Assembly: GCA_031308135.1 (NCBI GenBank)
Contig: JAHLJT010000631.1
Coordinates: 177,817,446-177,881,445 of the forward strand
Reading direction: 5' to 3'
DNA: 64,000 nucleotides
From: Acheta domesticus
Taxonomy: Eukaryota; Arthropoda; Insecta; Orthoptera; Gryllidae
Position 1 is the stretch's first letter, and the number at the start of each line of letters is the position of its first letter. The position numbers were made by a program, and so were the translations under genes. The notes beneath the pieces are model-generated. The model saw nothing but the letters and a program-made list of their open reading frames with translations, searched no databases and was not told where the DNA came from. Below, piece after piece: positions 1 through 11,640 of this stretch.

Positions 1-159
1 GAAAACTCAACCGCTAAAAAATAAAAATATTTTATACATAGATTTTTTGTTACATCTTATTTGTTTTTTCCTTTAATTAATTCTATTTAATTCGTCTAAT
101 TTTTCAATGTTATTCTAAGTTTTATATTTTAAGATTAAAGAAACTTTTGTAATTTTTAA

Positions 160-520
160 AAGTCTGTGTTACAGTACCCCTGAAGATGCGACCAATTGGG
201 TCGGAAACGTAGTGGTTTATGCGAATAAAACAAAGGTAACTTAAATATGATTTGTATTGATTGTCTGGAATATGAGAAAGATACTACTGTATACAATAAT
301 ATTAAATTAGATAGACAATAATTTTTGGTCCCACTTTTTAACAAGAAATATTTTAATTTTAAAAATAAATTAACAGGCATAAAAACTCGTGAATAATTTA
401 TAATCACGGAGACGCGTACACCATTCGTACTAAATAAACTAAAAAACAGTGTAAATAAGTCATTTACATTCGTATCCTGAAGATGATGGCCTTCCAACAC
501 AAAAATCTAAATTTTGGTTT
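160..520. repeat. Possible Penelope-like or other retroelement end fragments
   Basis: At 180-211 the motif gaagatgcgaccaattgg continues to gtcggaaacg, forming a short hairpin flanked by GAAGATG and AAACG. This arrangement is common in arthropod Penelope-like terminal repeats. A second weaker CTGAAGATG occurs near 477. No coding sequence accompanies it. Confidence 0.3.
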
Positions 521-746
521 TATAGAAAAATTTAAAATGGTAAACCAATGATTTTTTCGTGGATAAAGGGGATACAATGCGTTCTATTTCACAAACACAA
601 TCGAAGGGGTTTTGCATGGAAAACAAAGATACAATTCTAGCGCAAATCGATTGCCACGATAATCAACTGCGTTACATATGGCTGGGTCGGCCAAAGAATT
701 TCTTGGTATAGAAAAGTCAATAATGATTCAATAAAAAATGTCAACT

Positions 747-770
747 TTTATTTAGCATCTTATTTTTATT
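747..770 (-). promoter_or_regulatory. Possible poly(A) signals of the PRDM9-like gene
   Basis: Two AATAAA hexamers on the minus strand (747-752 and 765-770) lie about 280-300 bases past the TGA of the zinc-finger exon. The sequence is AT-rich, so chance occurrence is likely; position is the only support. Confidence 0.25.
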
Positions 771-1046
771 ACAAGAAATTTACATGTAAATATTGAAATA
801 TGGAAAATCAAAATGGATAAAGACAAAGTTATATTTATGCCAATTGGTACTACAATATTTCCAATCTGATTAGTTTGTAGATATTTAATAGTTACTTATT
901 CAACAGATAGCTTATATTAGATAATAGTTTGTAATAGTACAGAACTGCACTTGTCCTTTGTGCAAGACATCTTCAAATCACGATTCTCGTAAAAGACTTT
1001 TAGATTAGATCGTCCACCTCCAGATGACGTTGCAATTACATGGTGC

Positions 1047-3045
1047 TCATAAAGTAGCCCTTCGCTTGTGTTTAACTGATGAAGTAAACATTTTTATATT
1101 TATTTTATTCAACTGTTGTTCTGTGTGGACACGCTTGTGTTTATTTAAACTGGACTTGTGACAGAAAGACTTCTCACAAACATTACAGCAATGTGGCCTT
1201 TCAATAGTGTGAATCCTCATATGTTCCTTGCAACGACCTTCTGTTTCAAAACTCTTTCCACATTCTGCACATTGATGTGGTTTTGCAGTATGGAGTTTCA
1301 AATGTTTCGCACAGGTCGCCTTTAACTTGAAAGCTTTCTTACATATATCACATTCGTAAGGTCTTTCATCAGTATGAGTTACTTGATGAGTCTCATAAGT
1401 TGATTTTCTCTTAAATACCTTGTCGCACACATAACATTGAAATTGTTTCTCAGATTTTTGAGATTGAGAACTCTGTGTTACTCTCCCTGAGTGAGTGAAA
1501 CTGTGTCGCTTGAGGCTCCATTTGTAGACAAAGCTAGCGCTACAAATTTCACATGTGTGTGATTTGTTGCTTGTGTGTCTGTAATAAATATGTATCTTCA
1601 AACTCCAGGATTTAGTAAATGTTGCGTTGCAAACTTGACATCGATACGGGTTATCGCCCTGATGGATTAGACTGTGTTTCTTCAAACCTGACACCGTTAC
1701 AAATGGAGCTTTACATACGTCGCAGATAAGATATTTCTCACCAGAATGAATTAATTTGTGCCTCGAGAGAAGTTGGGGTCTATCAAATGTTGCAGAACAT
1801 TTCTGACACTGATATGGGCGTTCACCTGTATGACGATAAATGTGCCATGTCAGACCGTGGCGTGTTTTGAATGTAGCTTCACATGCCTGACAGCTGTATA
1901 TTTTTGCAGTTTTGTGCTTTAAATTATGAACCTTCAAACTTTTAGCTGATACACACTCTTCATTGCAAATGTTGCATAGATAAAATTTATCATTACTTTT
2001 CTCCAACTCATGAGTATTGAAGTGGAATCTGAGAGAAGGCAGATATTTGAATTTAGCGTCCACAAGCAGGGCACTTGTATGACCCTTTAGGAGAGTGGAC
2101 GTAATTATGGACAACAAGTGATGCTAATGTAGTGAATGCTGCATTGCATTTTTTACATGAAATTGATTTTCTGCTTGAATAATTGAAAGTGGACTTACTT
2201 ATATTATTCACAAACAATCCAGTCCTACAAGTTTTTTGAGGTGATTTTTGAGTATTATGAAGAGATTTGTTTTCTAGGTAACCATGAGATGCATCGATAG
2301 TATTGAACATTTCTCTGTGATTTTTATTCAAATGCCTTCTTAGAGAATGTAGTTCTTTATAGCTTTTATCACATTTGTCACAATGATAGGGTTTTTTCGT
2401 TGCTGTGAACTAAGGCATGTTTTTTTAGAATTTTGTTCCTCTTGAATGAAGCATTACACAATGTACACTTGTAAGGTTTTCCCTTATGTATGGAGGTAAT
2501 ATGTCTCTTCAGCACAGTGGAACTTTTGAAATGAACTTTGCAAAACTCGCACTCGTTCAGTTTGTCATTTGTTTCGTTCGCCTTGGGAATGTTCTCTTCA
2601 GAGTTTAAGTGACTGAACGATAGTTGATGTTCTTGCAAGTCTTGATTCTGAGGTTGTTCATCGGTCTTTTCGCGAATATTTTTGACATCGTATGATAAAT
2701 TTGGTTTTTCATTTTTGTCGCCAGTTTGACTTCCGTATTCTTCAACTTCATTCTCTTTTTGTTCTATAAAATCCTGATTTACAACTACGTTTGATGGAGG
2801 CTCTGATTCAACATTCTTCTTACTTACATTTTCATCTTTACGACTCAACAAGAGAAATTTCAAGTTTGGAATTTCTTGATGTTTATCATTTGATCCATAA
2901 GAATGTTGTTGTCTTGTGTGTGAATCTGCAGCGAGCCGATTTGATTTTTTCGTTGACTCTTCATCATCAAAGTTACACGAATGCTCCTGTAAAGTCAGTG
3001 GGCTACGAAATGTATTTTTGCAGTAGTCACAGCAAAACGTATTAT
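1047..3045 (-). CDS. Prdm9-like: PRDM9-like gene, last exon: zinc-finger array (two 1-nt frameshifts)
   Basis: This is the terminal coding exon, about 665 codons. The acceptor TTTTTGCAG lies just above 3045, and the two bases AT complete a codon begun by the PR/SET exon. It opens with an isolated C2HC-type finger (FCCDYCKNTF...), matching the lone finger after SET in vertebrate PRDM9. An acidic linker of roughly 120 residues follows, then about 15 C2H2 fingers (C-x2-C...H-x3/4-H), many with TGERP-like linkers, and a TGA stop at 1047-1049. The frame breaks twice by one extra base: in an A6 run (2392-2397) and near 2058. Removing each base restores perfect finger spacing. The fingers should bind DNA sequence-specifically in the nucleus (family knowledge). 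The zinc-finger content is certain; joining it to the SET exons rests on splice phase and order. Confidence 0.88.
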
Positions 3046-3059
3046 CTGCAAAAATATAA

Positions 3060-4700
3060 AAGTACTCATTAAAAATTTTGTTTACTTTCTTCCTTTACTT
3101 TCTATCGTACTGTAAAATTGATCGAATGTCAAAAAATCACAAATAACAAGATTTTGAAAGAAATATGTTTTTAACACCTCAATATTTTATTTTCAAGGAT
3201 GTATGCCTGTTTTTCTGAGAACGACATTAGTAACTACAGAGTAAATAGTTTTTTGAAAACATGTACGCTGGAATCTTTTAATTTTAAGGGTATCTTAATA
3301 TGATACATGATTCATATTTCCGTTTTTTTAACGGGTCCAAATTATTTTCTTTAAATTTCCTTTTAAAATAAATGAAAATTCGCACATGAATATGGTAAAT
3401 TCACATTTTTCAATTAATCATTTCAGTGTTTGGGAATAGCAAAAGTTTTACTTTTTTACCTCGTACAACATTATTTTCGACAGATATTTTATTCCTGAAG
3501 CAGTTTCAAGAAAAATTTTTTAAAAAATATCAAGTTCATTTTGTGAAGCTTTAAAGGTTATTGCGTGATTCTGAATAACAACAGACATTCTCGTACTGGT
3601 TAGTTTCGTTATTTCTTTACTCTGACCTAGCTTTTAGATTTGCCTCATCCACTTGACAGCTGCTTATACACCGGCGCCCAAAATATATTTTTCTCATTTT
3701 TTGGGTTCCTATTGTTGAATTAAAAAACGACTTGAAGGAAATTATAGAAGAGAAAATGTCGTTCGAGCATTTCTGAAAATGCACAATTGTGTTTTCATTT
3801 TTGCAGAAAATGTTTGGGCTCTCGAGACTGAGAAATTGTTTGAAGAACAGGATCTCACTAATGCAATAATATATAAAAATGCGTATGATATAAATATTAA
3901 TGACGTGATTTTCCTGTATACAGTTTCCTGGCAGGCCCAGACTTTATTCTTTCTCTTATACCTCGTATCTTACTCCCTGTATACTTACGTAGACGAAAAA
4001 AGTGAAATATGGTACCGTTATTTTGAAATATACATATTTTGAAAAACTGTGCGTGATGTTAATGAAAGATTTAACTATTGATAATAGATGTCATTAAGAA
4101 CACAAGTTATGTATTTAATACTGTTTTTCAGGAAAGCGTTCCAAAAATGTACCTCACAGTAATTTCAAAAATTTGAAGATATTAACTGGCTGTAACTACC
4201 CCATTTTTACGATCGCAGGAGTCAAACTTTTAACAGAAAATCTCATCTCGTCTTGAGGAAGGTCGCAGCATGATGGCCAAAGCGCTGGCATCTGTTCCTA
4301 TGACGCCGAATCACCCGGGTAGCCATGAAGATACTGATTCCGGTCACGGAGCCTACGCTTTCATTTTACGGAAACATTGAGTATTTTGAACGTTTCTTGT
4401 GAATGTTTTGAAAATTCGCTGGGATTTAACGTAAAGTATCCCCCCCCCAAAATAAAAGATTAATTTCAAATTTAATAAAGGTTTTGGCCGAGCCAAATCA
4501 ATTGGGAAATGTTTTTTGGGAAAATCTTATTTATAGTTTAAATACACTGTTGTGTAGTTCTTCAACAGAGAAAACAAAGGATTTGCAAAAAGCAACACTT
4601 TTCTTGATATCTGGTCCCATAACACGTAATGTAGCGCCAGTGCTAAATTATTAAAATCCAGAAAATCAGATTACGCGGGCAAGATAGAACAATCTGAGAA
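3060..4700. other. Intron sequence, no gene seen
   Basis: This AT-rich sequence lies between the zinc-finger and PR/SET exons. A short GC-richer patch near 4255-4360 (gaggaaggtcgcagcatgat) looks like repeat debris. Small open frames here have no recognisable protein features. Confidence 0.5.
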
Positions 4701-4764
4701 CCGAACGTACGATGCGCGAGAACGAGTGGACAGTGGAACCGAGAGAGCGGGAGCAGGAAGTCGG

Positions 4765-5115
4765 TGAGTAGGCCCCGAGCACGGTGTAAGATATAATGGG
4801 TGTGTCAACTAGCCGCCTTTTGGACAGAATTTTTTAAGCCAGTTTGAGGCTAGTTCCTCGGCTTATCCGTACGGTGCGCACTGTTCGAGTTGGGCATTCA
4901 TGATGGCGTTTAGTAGCTTCCACCAGAGGTTACAAAGCTATTAAATGGATCACCATCTTGTCCCAAAAATGCCCAAGTCGTTCGCAGCGCTTACATAGCG
5001 AGAACTGTGAGAACTAGGCTCACATTAGCTTCAGTTTTAGACCGGGAGTGAACCCACCTATATCTCTTACACCGTGGCCCGAGCAAAGGGAGAGGAAAGG
5101 AGATGAAATGGCGGC
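4765..5115. repeat. Imperfect foldback element
   Basis: The segment gcacggtgtaagatata near 4779-4796 recurs inverted near 5058-5078 (tatctcttacaccgtggccc), within a GC-richer patch. The arms are imperfect, suggesting an old inverted-repeat element in the intron. Boundaries are approximate. Confidence 0.35.
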
Positions 5116-5861
5116 GGACTCGGTGGGAGCCGAAGTCGACCGATGAAGCGAAAGTGTCAAACGCGCTCATAAACAAAAATTAGTGACGGCGTTAATCTAG
5201 ATCGAGTGGAAACATTATGTGTCACGTGGACGTGTGCTTTCAATAGCGAAAGTGATAGAAAATTGAACTCTTTTTCAATACGGAGGTGTTCGAAAAAAAA
5301 AATCTGCGTTTTTGAAAAATTGAGTTCGAACGTTTTCGAAAATGCGCGAAAATTTTTAATTCTTTTAAAATGGATTTTTGAAAATAAAATAATTTAGTTC
5401 GTAACAAAATTAATTTTTGAAAAAGTAATATTGAAGGAAATGAGTAGTCTGTGTTAACAATGTATTAACCAATAAACTGAATCTAAAATTTAACTTTAAC
5501 AATGCAAACCATATTTTGAAACAATTACATTTGTAAACTTTTAAAAAAGTCAAAAGAAAATATCAAAATATCGTTTACGTCATGATATTGGGGGCAATTA
5601 GATCCATCCGTACAAAAAATTGGATAATGAAAAATCATGGATAAGTTTTTGAGAAACTATTTTTAATATATTTATTATTTCACTTAAAATTGAATCAAAA
5701 CTAATATTTTTTTTAAATGTACATGGCATTAAATTATAGAACTATTTGTGGGAAACGAATTTCGTGTTAAGAAAAAAAGCTGTATCTTCAAACATGTAGT
5801 TGGACGAGGGGATTTGATAAATTACAAACTATCGCATTTTTCAAAAATTCCGTGAATATTG

Positions 5862-6046
5862 CTATACTTCGGTTTTTCTTTCTTTGCGCGTGGGTGTTGG
5901 GGGTGTTATCAAAATGGAATAGCACTGCTCGATACAGTCGCGATCATGCGACTCCTAGCGGCACAACCGAGAACAACGCGAAATACCGTGAAATATTCCA
6001 TTTTGATGACACCTCCACGCGCAAAGAAAGAAAAACCGAAGTATAG
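5862..6046. mobile_element. Short MITE with ~55-bp inverted repeats
   Basis: The ends ctatacttcggtttttcttt and its reverse complement (ending ccgaagtatag) form long inverted repeats over roughly 55 bp with one small indel. They enclose about 70 bp. The TA-containing tips suggest a Tc1/mariner-type non-autonomous element. It lies 40 bp inside the intron after the SET exon donor. Confidence 0.7.
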
Positions 6047-6085
6047 GTGGGTGAAGCAGCGCCAAGAGTCGCAGAGTTTACTCAC

Positions 6086-6345
6086 ACGGCACGGGGTGGG
6101 CGAGCGGCGACGTGAAAGCCTCGAGCGAGATGCCCAGCTGCTCGCCCGAACTTGTCCCCGTACCACACCAGCAGCTCCTCGTGGGCCGGGATGTCGCGCT
6201 TGGTGCGGTAGTAGATGGCCCCGCGCCACTGAAACGCCGCCAAGTTCTGCTCCAGCACGTTGCGGGCGCAGTTGACGAAGCGCAGCCAGTTGGCGTGGCG
6301 GCAGTCGCCCGCGTCCACGTACAGCAGTCGTTTGCCCATCCACAG
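6086..6345 (-). CDS. Prdm9-like: PRDM9-like gene, exon with C-terminal half of PR/SET domain (1-nt frameshift)
   Basis: The acceptor TTGGCAG precedes 6345 and the donor GTGAGTAA follows 6086. The translation from CTG TGG ATG contains ANWLRFVNCAR, EQNLAAFQW, AIYYRTKRDI and ELLVWYGDKFG. These are the signature blocks of the PRDM7/9 PR/SET domain, including the NCAR substrate/cofactor motif and the tyrosines of YYRT and WYGD. The family methylates histone H3 (K4/K36). Just after KFG the frame slips: reading one base later gives EQLGISLEAF, the same spacing as vertebrate YGQELGI. The exon is 260 nt, but its flanking phases (0 in, 1 out) require 259, so the base at 6144 looks like an insertion. 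A short MITE sits in the intron 40 bp below the donor. Confidence 0.88.
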
Positions 6346-7049
6346 CTGCCAACCACGCACACGGTTCCGGGTTAGGGATATTACAATCTAGAGGAGCTAC
6401 AAGAGCTCATACTTTCTCACATTATTTGTAATGTTTGCAAGTTTCGGAAATTATAGGAGTATAATGAACATGAAACTTGTGCTATTTTTGAGAGTCCTTT
6501 GTTCTATCCGAAAAAAAAACTAAAGTCTCTTCACTTGCTGAGTGACACAAAAGAAATTTCACAATATTGGACACACTCTCGTGAGTGTTTAAATGTAATT
6601 CCTAGGCACAGTTCTGGTTAATTTTAAGTTCATTTCAACATTGAAGTTTATAAATATACTTACCAAAATGTTGTGAAACGTACCTTTTCCAACAACCCTT
6701 TTCATTCCTGTCACACTTGTAAGAAACCTTTTCCCTCAGACTGTATTTCCTTTGAATGACCTGCTATTTAGGTATGGGATCAACAACTATATGCGATTAT
6801 TTATGTATTGGGATCGATTTTTTGAAAATGGCCTGTGGGAAGAGTAGGCGCAATGGTCTGAGCCTCGTCACTAACGAAAACATTTTCTTATTTATTTACA
6901 GTCTCGTCTATTGCTGCATCGGTTTACTTTCACTCATAGCGGAGCGTTACTGCTGACTTAGCAGCCACTTTGATTGGCAGGTTGTAGAATTCGGTTCCCC
7001 ATGGTGCGTGGGACATTTTCGACAATAGCTACGTAGCTGTGTCTGATTC

Positions 7050-7225
7050 AAGCACTGTTTGGAGGAGAATTCTAGCGGCAGGCTACTCTGTTCGGAAAAT
7101 TTTCGTGTTTTCTTCTATCAATACCAAGAGAATACCCCATCAAATAGGCCACGGACTGCGCGAGATTTTTCCTTCCTCTTCCGGTGGCGGGCGCACAGTG
7201 TTCCAATGACGTTACGGAAGTGGGG
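7050..7225 (+). repeat. Dispersed repeat family 1, copy a
   Basis: This copy shares gagaattctagcgg, a diverged tatcaataccaagagaata and ttccttcctcttcc with copies at 8100-8300 (+) and 32820-33245 (-). The family looks like a tRNA-derived SINE or LINE-derived short repeat; this copy is the most diverged. Confidence 0.5.
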
Positions 7226-8094
7226 GGAAACATTCGTTTGGAAAATTCATAATTAACTGGTAACTTGACAATTGACTATTAACCTCATTTAACAGGTAAT
7301 TATTATTTAGAATGTTTATGATTCAATTACAATATGAAGAATTATATAATAGAAGAACTTTATTACATAACTCAAAGCAATCTTCGACTCTTTATTATAA
7401 TCAGTAATGTAATTCCACTTCCATTCTTCTCTTAAACAACATTTTTGGAAAATACAGTTTTCGCATTTTAGGACAAGAATATTTTATTCAATAGTATATA
7501 ATATAACGAATTAGTTCGTTCTGAAACAATAATTAATGTTAACTAATGTGTAACAAATGGGTACCCAGTAGGGGTCACATGAGGGAATTTTGACCTCATG
7601 CTCAATTATTTTTGATGCACAGTTTTGTTTGAGAATGTTGTAAATCCTCGTGATTTTTAATATCTTTCCATAATCTTCAATCTGCAAATTTCTTTACTCC
7701 TATGATTGCGAGCTATATCAATTCTCAGAATTTATTTATTTTAATCTCTCAAAGCTATGTAATGCATCCGTAGATTGGACTTTTTACATACTGCAGTTAT
7801 TTCAAACACACTAAACACGTCATTGTTCCAGCATCTACAAAGGAAATCTTTCTTCCCTAACAGAAAGAAAATTAACGGGTGTAGATGTTTTCCCACTTAT
7901 GTTGTCTGAAACACCGACAAAGGCCCACTGCCAAGGTTTTCGGTACCGGCGACCGCTATTTGGCCCTTCTCTCTCTCCCTCTCCCCTTTGCTCGAACTGC
8001 ATCTCCATGTGCCTACCTCGGAGGTGAAAAAGCTCCGTCATTTTTTGTCCAGTTGGCAATCGCTGGTCTAGATAGCTAGGTCAAGGTCTGTTGT

Positions 8095-8345
8095 AGTCTG
8101 AAGGAGAATTCTCGCGGCTGGCTGCATTGATCGGTAGTTTTCAGATAAATACCAGGCGAATACCGGAGCAGTACCCTCACAAACGGACCGCGCGCGATGT
8201 TTCCTTCCTCTTCCGTGTCCTATACTATCCCTTACTTACATGTACACACATGTCGGGAGCAAAGAACTTGTCCCGGCTGAGGCGGTGCCCTGCTGGTTGG
8301 AGAAAAATCTCGCTAGCTGTCGGTAGGCCGCTACACTTACGAGAC
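8095..8345 (+). repeat. Dispersed repeat family 1, copy b
   Basis: Homologous to 32820-33245 (minus). Shared landmarks are ataccaggcgaataccggag, cagtaccct and catgtcgggag. It lies in the intron just downstream of the zinc-knuckle/SET exon. Confidence 0.55.
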
Positions 8346-8378
8346 TAATAGCCTAAGCATTTGACTCACTAATCAAGT

Positions 8379-8612
8379 GGTGTCAAGATCTTCTACTGGT
8401 GGCAGTGGCACGCGTCGTGGCACCGTAGCATGCCATGAGCTTTTCTGCGCAACTAGCGTCGGGAAAGGAAAGTACTAGTAACCCCGCCGTTTTACAGTAC
8501 GGATGGCGTTGTCTCTGGTGGCGGGATAATGAACTGCGTGCTGGGGGCGATTTCATTGTGGCACTTGTGCCACGGACTCCCGCTAGTGGCATCAACCACG
8601 ACAACACTGCAC
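8379..8612 (+). repeat. Dispersed repeat family 2, copy a
   Basis: About 235 bp that align closely with 18918-19146: gtgtcaag, tactggtggcagtggcacgc, ccccgccgttttaca and ggtggcgggataatgaa all recur in order and orientation. No protein feature. Both copies abut exons of the PRDM9-like gene. Confidence 0.65.
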
Positions 8613-8647
8613 TAATCAATCAACGCTTGGCTGGGGTGGGGGCATAC

Positions 8648-8928
8648 CTGCCAGCTGTAGTCGGGCGTGGCGGCGCGGCGCAGCAGGCGTCCGGCGTAGG
8701 GCCCCAGGCGCAGGCGCGCCGGCAGCCACACGCGCGCCCAGACGCCGCGCCCGGCGTGCGGGATGGCGGACGCGGCCACGGCCAGCAGCGGAGGCACCGT
8801 CAGCGCCGCGCGGTCCTCCGGGCTGGAGCTCGCCGCCAGATCCGCCGGCACGCGCGCGTTCTCCACGGGCGTCAGCGGCCCGTGCGCCAAGCACTCGCCC
8901 GGCCACGCGAACCCGCACTCGTCGCACG
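8648..8928 (-). CDS. Prdm9-like: PRDM9-like gene, exon with zinc knuckle and N-terminal half of PR/SET
   Basis: The exon starts after TGTGCGCAG and ends at CAG|GTATGCC. It encodes CDECGFAWPGECLAHGP, a C-x2-C-x7-C-x2-H zinc knuckle with exactly the spacing seen just before the SET domain of vertebrate PRDM9. Next come an acidic stretch, RAALTVPPLLAV, IPHAGRGVWA, LRLGPYAGRL and DYSWQ, which align block by block with the first half of the PRDM9 PR/SET fold. The two leading bases CG complete a codon with the T left by the SSXRD exon (Leu-Ser-Cys), and the exon ends in phase 0, matching the next one. It is very GC-rich compared with its introns. Identification is strong from motif order; the acceptor lacks a good pyrimidine tract. 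Confidence 0.85.
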
Positions 8929-9054
8929 CTGCGCACACATGGCACCCGCGTCCCTCATCACCTTTTAGACTTTGATTTAACCATTGCACTTCAGGGTCAC
9001 AAGCTGGATGGAGAAAGGACACTCTCAGACCATGGAGCTTTGTTACGTCTTAGT

Positions 9055-9480
9055 TTTGGTACTGGAGCTCCCGATTGGATGATAATGCCCCTCCCCTCAA
9101 CTTCCAGTCCCCCCTGACCTTGAAGTGCCTGTACTTTTAAATCGGAGCATAAGGCCTGAGACATACGAGCGCACTTTAACGGACGTTAAAATGCGTCCTT
9201 TGCAGAGTACGCGCAAAAACCCAACTGCAAGATACAAATGTAACATAGCATACGAGCGCCCTGTGGAACATTCGTTGTGCTCTGCGTATGTATCCTGAAT
9301 ATTGACGACCGTAAAAATACGGACCGTAAAAAACGTCCGTTACGCGACGCTCGTGTGCTCGCAGCCTTAAATTTTCCTATTTTAGGTGTGTTAGGAGAGG
9401 GGACACAATTATCCTATCGATAGATTCAACTTCAGAAACTACGTTCCTGATTGGATAACAATGCCCCGTCTCCCAAGTTA
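9055..9480. repeat. Foldback repeat family also seen at 48578-48680
   Basis: The strings cccgattggatgataatgcc (near 9068) and ctgattggataacaatgccc (near 9447) match arms of the foldback at 48578-48680. The MITE at 9150-9369 lies between them. Boundaries are approximate. Confidence 0.4.
9150..9369. mobile_element. MITE with TAAGGC termini
   Basis: The ends taaggcctgagacatacgag and, inverted, taaggctgcgagcacacgag are imperfect inverted repeats of about 45 bp. The interior contains taacggacgttaaaatgcgt and a related inverted piece. It is a 220-bp non-autonomous DNA element in the intron above exon 8648-8928. Confidence 0.6.
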
Positions 9481-9489
9481 CAAAGTGTT

Positions 9490-11640
9490 GAAAATTTTAA
9501 TGAATAGCATCATAGCATCATAGACTACGCGTGGGGAATCTGTGCACTTAACCGGTCACAGAGCACTGAGGCGGCTATACTGATTGCCGTCTCAAAAATA
9601 TCGACTTTCTAGCTTTCCGGCGGGCAGCCTAAGGACAAAAATCTTACATTTTCATTTTGTGTAAGAAAGCACACAAGAAAACCAACAAAACCAGGAATCG
9701 GTTATTTCTGAAAGAGCCTAAGTCAATTTTTTTTGTTAAAATGATATTCAGGTGGAATAGACTTCTGTGGGTGTCAATACGCATTTTAATTACGATTGGG
9801 CACTCGTTAGATGATCACATAGCTAAGAAATGAACACCCATTTTTAGTTTATTTATGGAAGGGCACTAGTCAAATGACATAGGTCCTTTCATAAATTAAG
9901 AGTTTAACGTAGTTTGTGAGTTATGGTTATCAGCACTGAGTTTATTAACTACTGCTTAGCATTTTGTTTTTGCATTCGAATGTCACTGATTGTTGAATAA
10001 TGAGACAATGTCAGTGAGTCAATTTTTTCAAAAAGCTTTCCCGGGCCCGTAGCAACCAACGTCAGTCTTTTTACTTCGAGCAATAATGGCAGTAGAACCC
10101 AATTGATTGTCATCGTTTGTTGTTGATTTATAAGCAGTTGTGAATATAAAAACAGCCTTGCTCGTAGAAGTTTTAATGTCATGGAGCCTTCTGTTAAATA
10201 TTGTAAGAAAAGAAAGTGTAAGGGGATTTTATTTGTTAATTTAGCAACAGGGTTTATCAACTTTTTACTTTTCCGTATACCTACGTATACACGGTGTGAC
10301 AATCACATATTCAGTGAGCTCAAATAGCCCGCGTAGAGCGCGCCGACCAGCCAAGCATCGCCGACTACGCCATCCCTCCTCGGACCGACGGAAGGCACTT
10401 CAATTGCAGACTCGGACCGAGTAAGTCGTATTCCGAATAACGGTGGTGGATGCACGAAATATACCACGTGGCGAATAAGAAGAGTCGACGCCAGGAATAT
10501 TACTTGGATGGGACAACGAACTGCGGGAAAAGTTCCAGATGTGAGTTTTTTTTCTTTTTATTAGGTTGGAGTGAACGAGAGAATTACTAGCGGATTCGAA
10601 TCGAGAAAGCTATGACGGAATTCTGGAAGGCTACGCACCACGGGTTCAGCGTGTGGTGAAGGAATGCCACGGCCGAGATCGACCGTGCAGTGCACGCCGA
10701 AGGGTTTGGCTAAAGGGGACGTCAGATAAGATTCCGCGCAGGAAGTCTCCACCTCAAACGCCACCAAAGGTAGTATTAAAATTTGATTAATAATGCATCC
10801 GAGAGGGAGACACGCAAGTAGTTCAAGTAACTAGAACTAAAAAGTAGTGAAACAAGAAAGGAAAAGGAAACTGTATTAAATTAATACGAAAAAAAGGGGT
10901 TTTGTTAAAATAAAAAACACGAAAATTCGACAAGTTACTCTAGCTCGCCGTAATAGTTCAATAGTGCAGGCTCGAAACTTGTAGTATGTTTAAACGTGAG
11001 TGTAAATAAGACTGGTATCATTTTTTTATCAGAATAGTTAGTATATCAGAAAATGGTTAACATTAGTAGTGTAAGTTCTCAGTGTTGTATTTAATTATAA
11101 GAAAATTGTGGGTTTCTCATAATTATAGCTAAGAACAAAGTTTGTAGACAAGAGGTTCTGTATATAGTTTTGTTTTTGTTGTTGTTGTTTAGCTTGTAAG
11201 GCACAAGTTCCGCAAATTGAAGAAAAAGAAAAGGAGTATATTCAGATATGTTTTAAAGTTATATTGTGCACGAATGTATTCTGAGGGACACAGCTATTAC
11301 ATAATAATAGTGTTCCGTATTTGCTTCAAGAAACTTGTGAATAGATTATACATTATTCTTGAAAGATCCATTGGATTTCTTTTTTTTATGTGCTCATTTT
11401 TTTTTCTTACAGTGGCATCCTCTCACTCAATCCACCATTGAGCCCGCACCGTAATATCCACGAACAATTTCCTTGGTTTACTATTTTTCACAATAGTGAA
11501 GAACATCTACGGAGCAAGCTGTACTCCCTAAATATGGCATACGCCTGTGTTTTGAGTGTAAGCGGACTCGGCACTTGTGATGCGAGCGTCTCCGTGTTCT
11601 ATCTTTCGTTCGTGTTAGACAGGGTCCGCGGTACGTAACA
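9490..11640. other. Intron sequence, no gene seen
   Basis: Intron between the SSXRD and zinc-knuckle exons. A GC-richer stretch at 10320-10790 has open frames but no recognisable motif and could be part of an old retroelement. The rest is AT-rich. Confidence 0.4.
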
